Assembly: GCA_002104985.1 (NCBI GenBank)
Contig: MCGO01000090.1
Span: 1 to 64,000 of the forward strand
Source of the DNA: Rhizoclosmatium globosum
Lineage: Eukaryota > Chytridiomycota > Chytridiomycetes > Chytridiales > Chytriomycetaceae
DNA length: 64,000 nucleotides
Direction of reading: 5' to 3'
Of the stretch, positions 35,984-45,137 are shown one piece after another. Under the pieces are notes generated by a model, which was not told the origin of the DNA, searched no databases, and was given only the letters and a program-made list of their open reading frames with translations. Every line of letters begins with the position of its first letter. The stretch's first letter is position 1. The position numbers and the translations under genes were made by a program.

Positions 35984-37418
35984 ATGACCAAGTTCCCCGA
36001 ACTCGCTAGTCCACTCAAGCTCGGCTCATTGACTCTCAAGAACAGGTTAGTTTTGTGGATTGGTAATAGACGAGTTTGATGAGAACTAACTGTCAAACCA
36101 CAGAGTCATCATGGCCTCTCTCACGCGTAACCGAGCATCTCCCGGAGGAATTCCAAACGATTTGATGGCTCTGTACTACAAGCAGAGATCCACTGCCGGG
36201 TTAATTCTCAGTGAAGGAGCGTTTATTGAAGAGATTGGAGGAGGTTAGTTTGTACCGTCCTTTCTTTTACTGCTTGCGCGAGTGCTTCATTTCAATCATA
36301 TACTCTCTTCAGTGCATCTGTCCGTGTTGGCAGTGATGTGTTTCCCCTCTGTGCACCAAACGCCATTCGATAGTTTGACATTTGAAAACTGACAATCACC
36401 AAATTACACACACAGAATGGCTCAACGCACCAGGAATCCACACACCCGCCCAAATTGCTGGATGGAAGAAAGTCACATCCGCAGTTCACTCTGCCAACTC
36501 CCTTATCTTTGCCCAGCTCTGGCACATTGGCCGTGTCGCGCACCCATTCCATCAGGCCGGACGCCCTAACGTTGGTCCAAGTGCTATTAAAGCCGAAGGT
36601 GGAGAGTTTAGGCTTTTGGAGGGGAAGCCTGGGTACGTCCAGCCTGTTGCGATTGAGGACCCGCAGGTGTATGTTGAGATGTACAGACGTGCTGCAAAGA
36701 ACGCGAAGGAGGCTGGGTTTGATGGTGTTGAATTGCACGCTGCTAACGGATGTGAGTGATTTTTGGCTTTGTTTGGTTTGGAGTGAAGCTGATAGAGTTT
36801 ATTTGGTTTAGACTTGCCTCACCAGTTCCTTGAGTCTCATAGTAACCAGCGTACTGGGTGGAAGTGTTGAAAAGCGTGCTCGCTTTGTGATTGAAATTGT
36901 CAAGGCTTTGATTGCTGAGTGGGGCGGCGATGCCAAGAGAGTTGGTATTAAGTTGAGTCCAGCTGGAGGATACAACGATATGGGAGACGCAGATGATGTC
37001 GCTAGAGCGCAGTATACCTACTTGGTAAGTCCATCGTTTCTTGCCGGTTTGCAAAAATACTGATTCTCGATCTCAGATTCAAGAGCTTGACAAGCTCAAC
37101 TTGGGATACATCCAATTGAGCCAAGGTTGGCCATCCCCTCGCGCGAACAAGCTTGTTGTTCTCAATGAGTTTAGACCATTGATCAAGAACGCCCACGTTT
37201 TCTTCAACACCAACTTGACAGGCGAGATTGCTGAGCAACAATTGACTGGTAAATTCCCAGGAGTTGCTGCAATTCAAGGAGCTGTCTTTGGTCGTCCATT
37301 TATCAGCAACCCTAACTTGCCTGAGCTTTTGCAAACTGGTGGGGCATTGAAGGACAGTGACTACAAGACTTATTACACTCCTGGTGCCGATCCATCTACT
37401 GGATACACTGACTACTAA
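35984..37418 (+). CDS. NADH:flavin oxidoreductase, Old Yellow Enzyme family
   Basis: An FMN-dependent ene-reductase-type TIM barrel. Exons: 35984-36045, 36104-36243, 36416-36751, 36812-37024 and 37077-37418. Start MTKFPELASPLKLGSLTLKN joins RVIMASLTRNRAS. Visible family motifs: IFAQLWHIGRVAHP, FDGVELHAANG/YLPHQFLESHSNQRT (catalytic His-Asn pair as HAAN) and FGRPFISNPNLP near the FMN phosphate site. Within exon 4 the conserved NQRT-D-x-Y-GGS is damaged near 36855: after NQRT only one G remains before GGSVEKRARF, so 8 nt are missing and the frame shifts. Everything else is intact. It is either a recent 8-bp deletion or an assembly error. AATAAA near 37478 is ambiguous with the convergent gene. 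Confidence 0.88.
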
Positions 37419-37552
37419 ATATGAACCCTAATTGATCATTATTCCTCCTAATACTTCGTGCACGACTGCACATTGGCAATAAATCGTACTTTATTTGAAC
37501 ATGGTTGTATGAATAATTTCTTGAATTGGGTTTCCCACTGGGAGATATTAAG

Positions 37553-38185
37553 TTATAGTTGCGCCTTCTCTTCAACAGCAAGTCTCCAATCAGAATCCAC
37601 ACATTGTTCCCATTGCTCTAATACCCGCAAAAATCCGGGAGACATATTTGCCTTACGGTTCGTCCTAAGATCAAAAGCAACAAGGAGCGTGCGGACCTCG
37701 CATACAACCATTTTATGCTTGTGACTGACAATCATGCAAATTAAATCCAGTTGTCCAGCTTTAATCGACTTTGGATCAGCCTTGACTCCGATGGAAACTG
37801 AACATAGTCACGTAAACATTCAACTTCTGCGCTGAAGTGACCCAATGAATGAACACACCTTTGTCAGGATAAGTAACCGGAAACTTGTACTGAACAACAT
37901 GCTTTTTCACTATTGAAATCATAGAGGCCATTGATTTATCTGTTTGTTGTGATCGAATCGTTTCAAGGTACTGGACTTGAGCGGTTTCCACGTAGGAAAG
38001 GTACTTTGCGTTGTTTATGTGTTGGTTTGCGTCCATATCGCCCCATAGAACATCTAGGCTGTGCGCTTGAGTGTTATTCAGGGCATGTAAACTAGAATGA
38101 AGGAGCAGACTTTCCTCATGATCGTAGGGAAGCTCTTGAGAATAGATGCTACTTCAGTGGGTAATGATGGTCGGTTGGTCTCCAT
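37553..38185 (-). CDS. Hotdog-fold acyl-CoA thioesterase-like protein, copy A
   Basis: Predicted 4HBT-type thioesterase. Start METNRPSLPTEVASILKSFP at 38185. Exon 2 begins LDVLWGDMDANQHINNAKYL, where Asp and His-x-Asn match the active-site helix of the family. The last exon (from about 37797 downward) carries VSIGVKADPKSIK and MIVSHKHKMVVCEVRT. At the first intron the donor in copies B and C is CAC/GT, but here the equivalent reads ATGAG/GA. The GT is absent, so copy A may be mis-spliced or use another site. Soluble; no targeting signal seen. One of three tandem paralogues. Confidence 0.7.
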
Positions 38186-38333
38186 TCTTGGTTTCGACTG
38201 TTTTTGAGTGTTTGTTGAAAGGGTCCCTACGTACTTTTCCGATCTCTTTCATATAAATGCAAAGAAAGACATGTTTTCTTCAATAATCTTTTACTTAAGA
38301 CATAACACGAAAGGTTTTGTATGAAAAGAGGTT

Positions 38334-38964
38334 CTAAAGTTGAGCATTCTCTTCGACAACAAGTTCCCACCCAGAATCAACACGCTGTTCCCACTGCTCC
38401 AACCCCTTCAAAAACTCATATGACATATTCGCCTTACGGTTCGTACTGGGATCAAAAGCTACAATGTGCGTGCGGACCTCACACACAACAATGTTATGCT
38501 TGTGACTGACAATCAAGCAAATAAAATCGAACCGGTCGGGTTTAATTGACTTTGGATCAACTCTGACTCCAACGGATACTACATAAAGTTTGCGTTGTTT
38601 TTTAACCATAGGAAAAAAAAAAACTAACCCGTGATTACCTGTATCAGGATACGTTACTGGAAACTTGTATTTAATAACATTTTCTTTCACCATGGGAATG
38701 ATGGTAGCCATTGCCGGATCGTCTCGTTGAGATCGGATCGTTTCGAGGTACTGGATGCGAGCTGTTTCCGTGTACGACAGGTACTTTGTGTTGTTTACAT
38801 GTTGATTAGCGTCCATGTCACCCCAGAGAACGTCGAGACTGAGACTCTGTTACAAAGAGCCATGGGGGGTTGTTGAAGAAAAGGGATGCTTACGTGAGAA
38901 CAGTTGGGAAGCTCTTGAGGAGGGAAGCCACTTTTGGTGGCAACGACGTTTGTTTTGTGTCCAT
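38334..38964 (-). CDS. Hotdog-fold acyl-CoA thioesterase-like protein, copy B
   Basis: Start MDTKQTSLPPKVASLLKSFP at 38964, with a spliced donor CAC/GTAAGC. Exon 2 begins LDVLWGDMDANQHVNNTKYL and continues YTETARIQYLETIRSQ and KYKFPVTYPDT. An intron (GTAATC..TGTAG) then joins VSVGVRVDPKSIKP, and the protein ends VDSGWELVVEENAQL. The catalytic Asp and the His-Val-Asn-Asn are kept. A longer open frame upstream to 39144 exists, but the shared start with copy C favours 38964. The most intact-looking of the three. Confidence 0.78.
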
Positions 38965-39289
38965 TATTATTTTTTTTGTGTTGTTGTTGTTCTGTTTGTA
39001 GCCGTAGGCTGTTCGGAATATATCAATGTCCACTTTTCCGATCTCCGTTGATGTAATCTGTATTGTTTTCAGTATAGGAAACATCATTGAAGGGGACTCT
39101 CTTGCGGCCTCATCTGCAAAAGTACAGACCACGAGATTTGGCAATATCTGTTTGCCTCCAACTATTCAACAGTTTATTGTCAGAATCCCATTCTTCAATC
39201 CCTTCATGCAATACAAATTTAAAAGGATTTTAAATATAAATCTTTACTAACTATCAGAGTCCCTTAGGTTTCGCAACCATAGGTTCTCG

Positions 39290-39950
39290 CTAAAGATACG
39301 CTTTCAAGTTCTCTTGAACAACCAATGTCAACTCAGGATCAACACGCTGTTCCCACTCCTCCATCCCCCGTAAAAACTCAGGAGGAATATTCTTTTTACG
39401 GTGCTCACGAATATCAAACATAACAGTAAGTGTACGGACTTCACACGCAACAACATTGTGCTTATGACTAACAATCAAGCAAACAAAATCCATTCTGTCC
39501 GATTTAATAGACTTTGGATCAACCTTGACACCAACGGAAACTAGAAAACATGATTAAAACAAATGTCCCTTCTAAACAATAAGGAACAGTTAAAAAATAA
39601 AGGAATACCTGTATCAGGATACGTTACTGGCAACTTATACTTGACAACAGTTTCTTTCACTAACGGAACAACATTCGTCATGTCAGGGTCGTACCGTTGT
39701 GAAAGGATCGTTTGAAGGTACTGGATACGAGCTGTTTCCGTATACGAAAGGTACTTTGTGTTGTTCACATGCTGGTTAGCGTCCATGTCACCCCAGAGAA
39801 CGTCAAGGCTGGTACTTGAATGTTAGATCAACAGGCCATGTGTTTGGGGAAGGGGTCAGAGCGATAGCAAAACACCCACGTGAGAATAGTTGGGAAGCTC
39901 TTGAGGAGGGAAGCCACTTTGGGGGGTAATGGCATTTGTTTGGTTTCCAT
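39290..39950 (-). CDS. Hotdog-fold acyl-CoA thioesterase-like protein, copy C
   Basis: Start METKQMPLPPKVASLLKSFP at 39950, donor CAC/GTGGGT. Exon 2 has LDVLWGDMDANQHVNNTKYL, and YTETARIQYLQTILSQ then YPDT before a GTATTC..TCTAG intron. The last exon opens VSVGVKVDPKSIK and ends VVQENLKAYL. Copies B and C share near-identical exon 2 sequence. An upstream in-frame Met at 40046 would add about 32 polar residues. The array probably arose by two successive duplications. Confidence 0.78.
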
Positions 39951-40229
39951 GTTTGGAGTGTTATTGTTTGGTGGAGGACTGGAGGTTCTGAATTGGGGCT
40001 GTTGACTTGAGTCTGATTTCAGTTTCCGCTTTTTCTGATGAAACAATGTAAGCTTTCGATTAATAATGCACCTGACAAATCCATGTCCAAGTCTTTGGTG
40101 CCACCAAAAAAGGCGGATTCACGCCACCCACTTGAGTAATAAACGTTGTTTTTTTGGAATTGCGCCTTCATTTGGATATTATACTTAAACTATATTGTCT
40201 GTACTTATTAAAGTGAATTAAAGGCAAAA

Positions 40230-40547
40230 CTAAGACTTCTCAACCATCCTCCTTCCTGCTTCAATATCCTCAAAAGCGTTAGCAGCATTAGACAGTACTT
40301 TCTGACCACTTAAAATTAAGCGAATAGCCTGCAATTTTTGGACGATTGATAACAACCCAACAACAAAGGCGCCGACTCCAGCGCTGAACATGAGAGTCGG
40401 TGTGAAGTAAGCAGTTCTATCCCCAGCAGTGGCTTGGTGCAGACTTGATCCAGCAAAGTAACTCAACATGGATCCAAGAGCGATAAGAAGAACGCCAGGA
40501 AGGAACCCAAGTAAAAGGCTAGCCTTGAGAGTGTATGGACAAGTCAT
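40230..40547 (-). CDS. Small membrane protein, two hydrophobic segments
   Basis: 105 residues. Hydrophobic spans at about residues 9-31 (LLLGFLPGVLLIALGSMLSY) and 47-66 (FSAGVGAFVVGLLSIV) are separated by a polar loop. The C-terminal tail is amphipathic and charged. No intron. I do not recognise the family. The good hydrophobic periodicity and clean start and stop make it likely real, although it is short. Confidence 0.5.
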   Translation of the reverse strand: MTCPYTLKASLLLGFLPGVLLIALGSMLSYFAGSSLHQATAGDRTAYFTPTLMFSAGVGAFVVGLLSIVQKLQAIRLILSGQKVLSNAANAFEDIEAGRRMVEKS

Positions 40548-40925
40548 ATTCTGATGCTGAAGATGTTATATACGTTTTTGAGTGAAGTTTTTCGAAGGTA
40601 GGGAATGAGGTCCTGACTGAGGTTTTTAGTGAGATTCAAAGGCAAGAATCCCCCAAAACTTGAGTTTGGTGATAACGATGCAGTAGTCTGCTGTTTGCGA
40701 CATTGGTAGTGTGCATGAACCATTAGTATTATGATATAAGCTAGAGTTCTGTATGGATAATTATTGTTGAGTTGGGTGTTGGTCAACAGTTGATTCATCA
40801 AAGTATCACAGATGCAATGACGGCGAATTCAGCTCGTCGCCATTGCACCAAACTTTTCTTACTTTTCTTACTTTTCTTACTTTCGAGATGCTCCAAAATG
40901 CTTCATTTAAAAGTTGACCCAAAAA

Positions 40926-41335
40926 TGTCGGACACCGCCACCTCCGATCACCAAGTCTCCAGTACCAACAATAAGACCACCACCAAACCCACCGAACCAG
41001 AACGCCTCGCACAACTCCAACTAGACGCCTACAACGCGCACGACATAACCGCCTTCACCGCCTGCTACGCACCCACAATCAAAGTCTACTCGTTCCCATC
41101 CAACATCCTCCGCCTCTCCGGCATCGAATCCTTCACAACCCGATACGCAACCGTATTCACCGAGTACCCGTCCTTACACGCGCGCCTGGAGAACAGGATC
41201 GTGCTGGGAGACAAGTGCATTGACGAGGAGTATGTGACTGGACGCGGGGAGGGCGTGATCAGGGCTGTAGCGATATATCATGTGAAGGATGGGTTGATTC
41301 AGAGTGTGTGGTTTGTGGATGAAAAGACAGAATGA
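40926..41335 (+). CDS. SnoaL/NTF2-like domain protein
   Basis: Start MSDTATSDHQ (40926) chosen because the upstream in-frame Met (40772) adds a repeat-encoded Leu/Phe tract. About 136 residues. RLAQLQLDAYNAHDITAFTACYAPTIKVY followed by alternating strands and a final VWFVDE is typical of SnoaL-like polyketide-cyclase/steroid-isomerase folds in the NTF2-like clan. Substrate unknown. Ends 55 nt before COQ7 on the same strand. The longer start could give an N-terminal hydrophobic segment. Confidence 0.65.
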
Positions 41336-41390
41336 AAAGAAAGAGTATAGTGTGTATAGTCTTTATTTCTATTTTTCGATCTGAGAAGGG

Positions 41391-42249
41391 ATGATGATCA
41401 GACGAGTCGTTTGCATTGGAGGATGCGCCCGACGATACACCACCACCACTACTGCCACTACAGCATCGGCAGCCAAGAAGGATACGCCACTGACATCGAC
41501 CCAGTTTGAATCGATCCAAGAGATGCTTCGCGTTGACCAGGCGGGCGAGTTGGCAGCAGACGCAATCTACCGTGGACAACTGTTTGCGCTGAAAGAGACA
41601 TCGCCAATGAAACCTCTGATTCAACACATGTTTGTGTCTTCTTTTTAGATTCTCTTTTATTCGGGTTGTGTACTGAATACTGTCTCAAAAGGTGGGACCA
41701 GGAGAAGCACCACAGAGTCATCCTCGATACTCTTTGTGCAAACAATAGAGTAAGGCCGTCAGTGTTGAGTCCTGTGTGGTACGGAATGGGATTTGCATTG
41801 GGTGCAGGAACTGCGTTGTTGGTGCGTGCGTGTTTGTCACTGTTTGTAGAAAGGGAAGTTGATGTCAAACGAACAATAGGGCGAGAAGGCAGCCATGATG
41901 TGCACGGAAGTTGTCGAAGAAGTCATTGGAGTGCATTACAATGAGTTGAGTTTGTTTGTTTCGAGAGAGACAGGAAGACTGATTGTGGATTCTTCAACAG
42001 TCAAATACGCGAACTGGTCAAGATTCCAGACAATGAAAGCGCACAGACACTTGCACAAGTAAGAAAAGCGAGATTTTGTTGCAGTAGACTAACAAGTAAG
42101 CAGGTGATCAAGGTACTCCGCGATGAAGAGCTTGAGCATCGCACGCATGCCCTACAGCACGATGCCAAGCAGGCGCCCCTGTATGATCCGCTCAGTTTTA
42201 TTATCCGCACTGGTTGTCAGGGGCCATCTGGGTAGCCTCTCGGTTTTAA
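41391..42249 (+). CDS. COQ7: Mitochondrial demethoxyubiquinone hydroxylase
   Basis: A di-iron enzyme late in ubiquinone synthesis, on the inner membrane. Exons 41391-41629, 41692-41821, 41880-41944, 42001-42058 and 42104-42249. An Arg/Thr-rich N-terminus looks like a mitochondrial presequence. Iron-ligand motifs: [32 protein letters not shown] and [10 protein letters not shown]. The frame breaks at GGGG near 42220: as read it stops at 42235 after GCQGPSG. One extra G gives AIWVASRF and stop at 42249, the usual family C-terminus. This is a likely homopolymer miscall. It is followed 84-98 nt later by the ACP gene. Confidence 0.92.
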
Positions 42250-42332
42250 CTTCTCTTCTTTGTTCTACATTTTCAAATCATCTTCTCTTTTTCAACCAAC
42301 AACCAACAACAAAACAACCACCAAAACCAACC

Positions 42333-43109
42333 ATGTTTTCTCGCGTCTTCACGTCGTCTGTTGCAAGAACCGCCACTTCCTCCTTCGCCGCTGTTCCACG
42401 TGCAACTCCATTTGTGATTCGGGCTGCTGCTGCTGCGACGCCACTTCGTTTCTACGGCGCCGGTCCATCGCCGCTTTCCGTTGCCCAGGTCCAAGAGCGC
42501 GTGCTGAATGTCCTCAAAGACTTTGACAAGGTTGATGCCTCAAAGGTTGGTTACTCTTGCTTTGGTTATCTATCGATCTAGTTAGCTGCCCTGTCTCTCT
42601 TTTAACACCTACCCCCTTAGCTCACCCTCGACTCCCACTTCATCACCGATCTCGGCCTCGACTCGCTCGACCAGGTCGAAATCACTATTGCCATTGAGGA
42701 GGAGTTCAACATTGAGCTCAGTGACAGGGACGCCGATGATATTTTGACTCCTCGTGCTGCTGCCGACAAGGTACCCTGTCCCTTTGAAGCCCGAGAGTTC
42801 GAAGCTGGAGGAGATTAGAGAGGATAGAAGAAGAGGGACAGATAGAGGGCGGATGACGAATGCCTCTTTTTTGGAGGGTGCGACGTGGTTGAAGATGGTG
42901 GATGGCGCTGGATCGTAAAGACAGCAGGATGCAGTCAAATAACAGACAGATTCGGCATCAGATTTGGCTATGGAATGGGTCCGCGAGGAAGGAGCATACT
43001 TGAGAAACCACATCCCTCCTCTTTTTCTTTCTCCCTTCACCACTCCAACATCAACTCAAAAACTAATACATGGAACAATTAGGTCTTTGCCAACAAGGCT
43101 GCCATGTAA
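42333..43109 (+). CDS. ACP1: Mitochondrial acyl carrier protein
   Basis: Carries acyl chains on a 4'-phosphopantetheine for mitochondrial fatty-acid and lipoate synthesis. It is also a subunit or partner of respiratory and Fe-S cluster complexes in other fungi. Exons 42333-42545, 42621-42770 and 43083-43109, with a last intron of 312 nt. An Ala/Arg-rich presequence ends near RFYGAG. The ACP core has the modified Ser in GLDSLDQVE, preceded by HFITDL. C-terminus VFANKAAM. AATAAA at 43163. Neighbour genes COQ7 and BolA2 also serve mitochondria or Fe-S metabolism. Confidence 0.93.
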
Positions 43110-43325
43110 GATCCCATCCAAGGGGAAAATACAAACGACTGTTTTGAATTGGAAACACGCTAAATAAAAAACACTCCCATACCTTCTTCTATTGTCTCTT
43201 ATTTCTTTCTTATCGACGCATTCACATTCGAAACAGATTAGAAATCCGATCTGTTCTACATTTTTCATATCTATTCTATATTTGCTGAATTGATTTGATT
43301 TGAAACTTATCTTCAAACAACAACA

Positions 43326-44094
43326 ATGGCTACCACTGGCGTCCCCAAATCGCAACTCGAATCCGTCCTCAGAGAAAAGCTCTCTGCCACACATGTTGTA
43401 CGTTGATGCAATCTTAGATCTGTTTCTATGGCATAAAGAGGGACTAGTGAGGCTCCAAAGCATCAAGTCCGTTCAACCACCGACTCAACCCCTTTCCACA
43501 TCATTTCACCTATCCATCAACATTGAATCAAGAAACGTATATCATATTGTATTGGACAAGTTCGTGTGCAAGAAAGAGAACCGAAAACGATACCAAATCA
43601 GCAGCCTCATCCATACCTCTCCGCCTTCCAACCTTCCTCACCCTTTCCATTCCTTGAATCCACCGAAAATATACATCAATCTCACACCATCCCTTTCCCC
43701 ATCTCTCCCCTCAAAAACAGGAGGCAACAGACAAATCAGACGGATGCGGCCAAAACTTTGAAGTCATCGTCGTCTCCGCCCTATTTGAAGGAAAACCCCT
43801 CCTCGCACGTCACAGGTAATAAAATAAATTCAACGGATGTTTATTGCGAGAAGATACCTGCTTTCGTTTATGTTACCGTCAAATGTTAACGACCGATACA
43901 CACTCGCAAAATTTAGACTTGTCAATGATGCAGCGAAGGACGAGATTTCAAAGGTGCATGCGTTTTCGCAGGTAATGGGGGTTTTGATTTTGGATGAGCG
44001 GAGGAGAAGGTTACTAAAACTCGAGATCTTTCCTGTATACTAGAAATGCTACACACCGCAACAGTGGGCTGAGTTGGAGAGTAAGAGTGCGTGA
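43326..44094 (+). CDS. BOL2: BolA-like protein 2 (Fra2 type)
   Basis: A cytosolic partner of monothiol glutaredoxins in iron sensing. Exons 43326-43397, 43721-43815, 43917-43971 and 44044-44094; the first intron is 323 nt. Spliced sequence: [20 protein letters not shown], then [34 protein letters not shown] and [11 protein letters not shown]. The conserved His, Cys-Gly and RHR positions of BolA2 are present. About 91 residues, normal for the family. Very intron-dense for its size. Confidence 0.92.
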
Positions 44095-45137
44095 GGGTTT
44101 GGGAGTAAAAAGGCAGCGCAATAAATGAGTTTCGTGTTTGGACAGTTGTGATGAATTTCTTGAGCGGTCGTTTGCTGTATCGAATGAAGATGTTGGATTC
44201 GTCCTGTTTGGAAGAGCGAAAGGTTGGAGACTGTGGCGGGGACCAAAATTACGATACTCATCTCGATTCACTCATTTGGATGGAGTTCCGTTGATCGAAC
44301 GTCGGCTTCAAGGCCAAGTCACAACGATCTTTCTTACCCTCGGGTTCAGCAATACAGACGGCCCGACGATCCATCCAATCAAAAGTCCCGGTTGCGAAAA
44401 AGAGTCAAAGTGGCCTTTGCTCAACAGTGATCTAAAACATGATACATCAAGAAGAACTGCTTTCGCAGCTTTCCCAGGCTGTTGGCCCATCCGGCTTACT
44501 ACCCGACTTCCCACGCCTGGTCCCAGGCCGACAACCACCATTCACCAGCTTCGAAACACAGAGGTGGTAGCCCATACTTCCCGACTGACTGGTTCGGCTT
44601 TACGATATTCAACGAAGAACGAGCGAACTACTTGTTACTGATCGCATTCGTCTCGTCTCGTCTCGTCTCGTCCTTTCCCTTCCCAAAAACTCTGAGAAAA
44701 GAGCGCTCACCATGTTCGACTCCAACGCAAATGTGCGAACTGTAAATTGGTTCGTAACTCGCAGTGCACGCTCAGCGTAAGCCTCGGGTCAGATGCAGGC
44801 CAAAAACCCTACATTATGATTAAAATCTTGAACCCTCCAATTTGGAAAGGCAGTAGAATCATTGAGAATCTCCAAGCAAAACAAAAAATATTCATATTTT
44901 AATCAAGAACAAAGGTTTTGCTCCGTGTGGTGAGTGTGAATTGGTCTGGAAATTAGCCTCATCTGAGTTTTGCCAATTTGGAAGGGAGATTTTTTCCCTC
45001 CATACAAAATAGGAGACACTCTTCCCTGTTGTCTCATTTTCTCCTACTCGAAAAAAAGAAGCTACTTTGAACGGTAATTGGGTGTTCTTTCTAGTTGACA
45101 ATTGAACTCACTCAAACTTATTACAGTCATAGCTATC
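44095..45137. other. Intergenic region between BolA2 and the repeat surface protein
   Basis: About 1 kb. The open frame at 44138-44641 looks non-coding: mixed composition, no homology recognised, and overlapping frames equally long. A (TCTCG)n microsatellite with about five units lies at 44645-44670. The right end carries the promoter of the next gene. Nothing else seen. Confidence 0.45.

Noticed and set aside
44138..44641. 167-codon open frame on the plus strand after BolA2
   Set aside because: Composition is not protein-like, overlapping frames are equally long, there is no domain or splice support, and it starts inside 3' flanking DNA.
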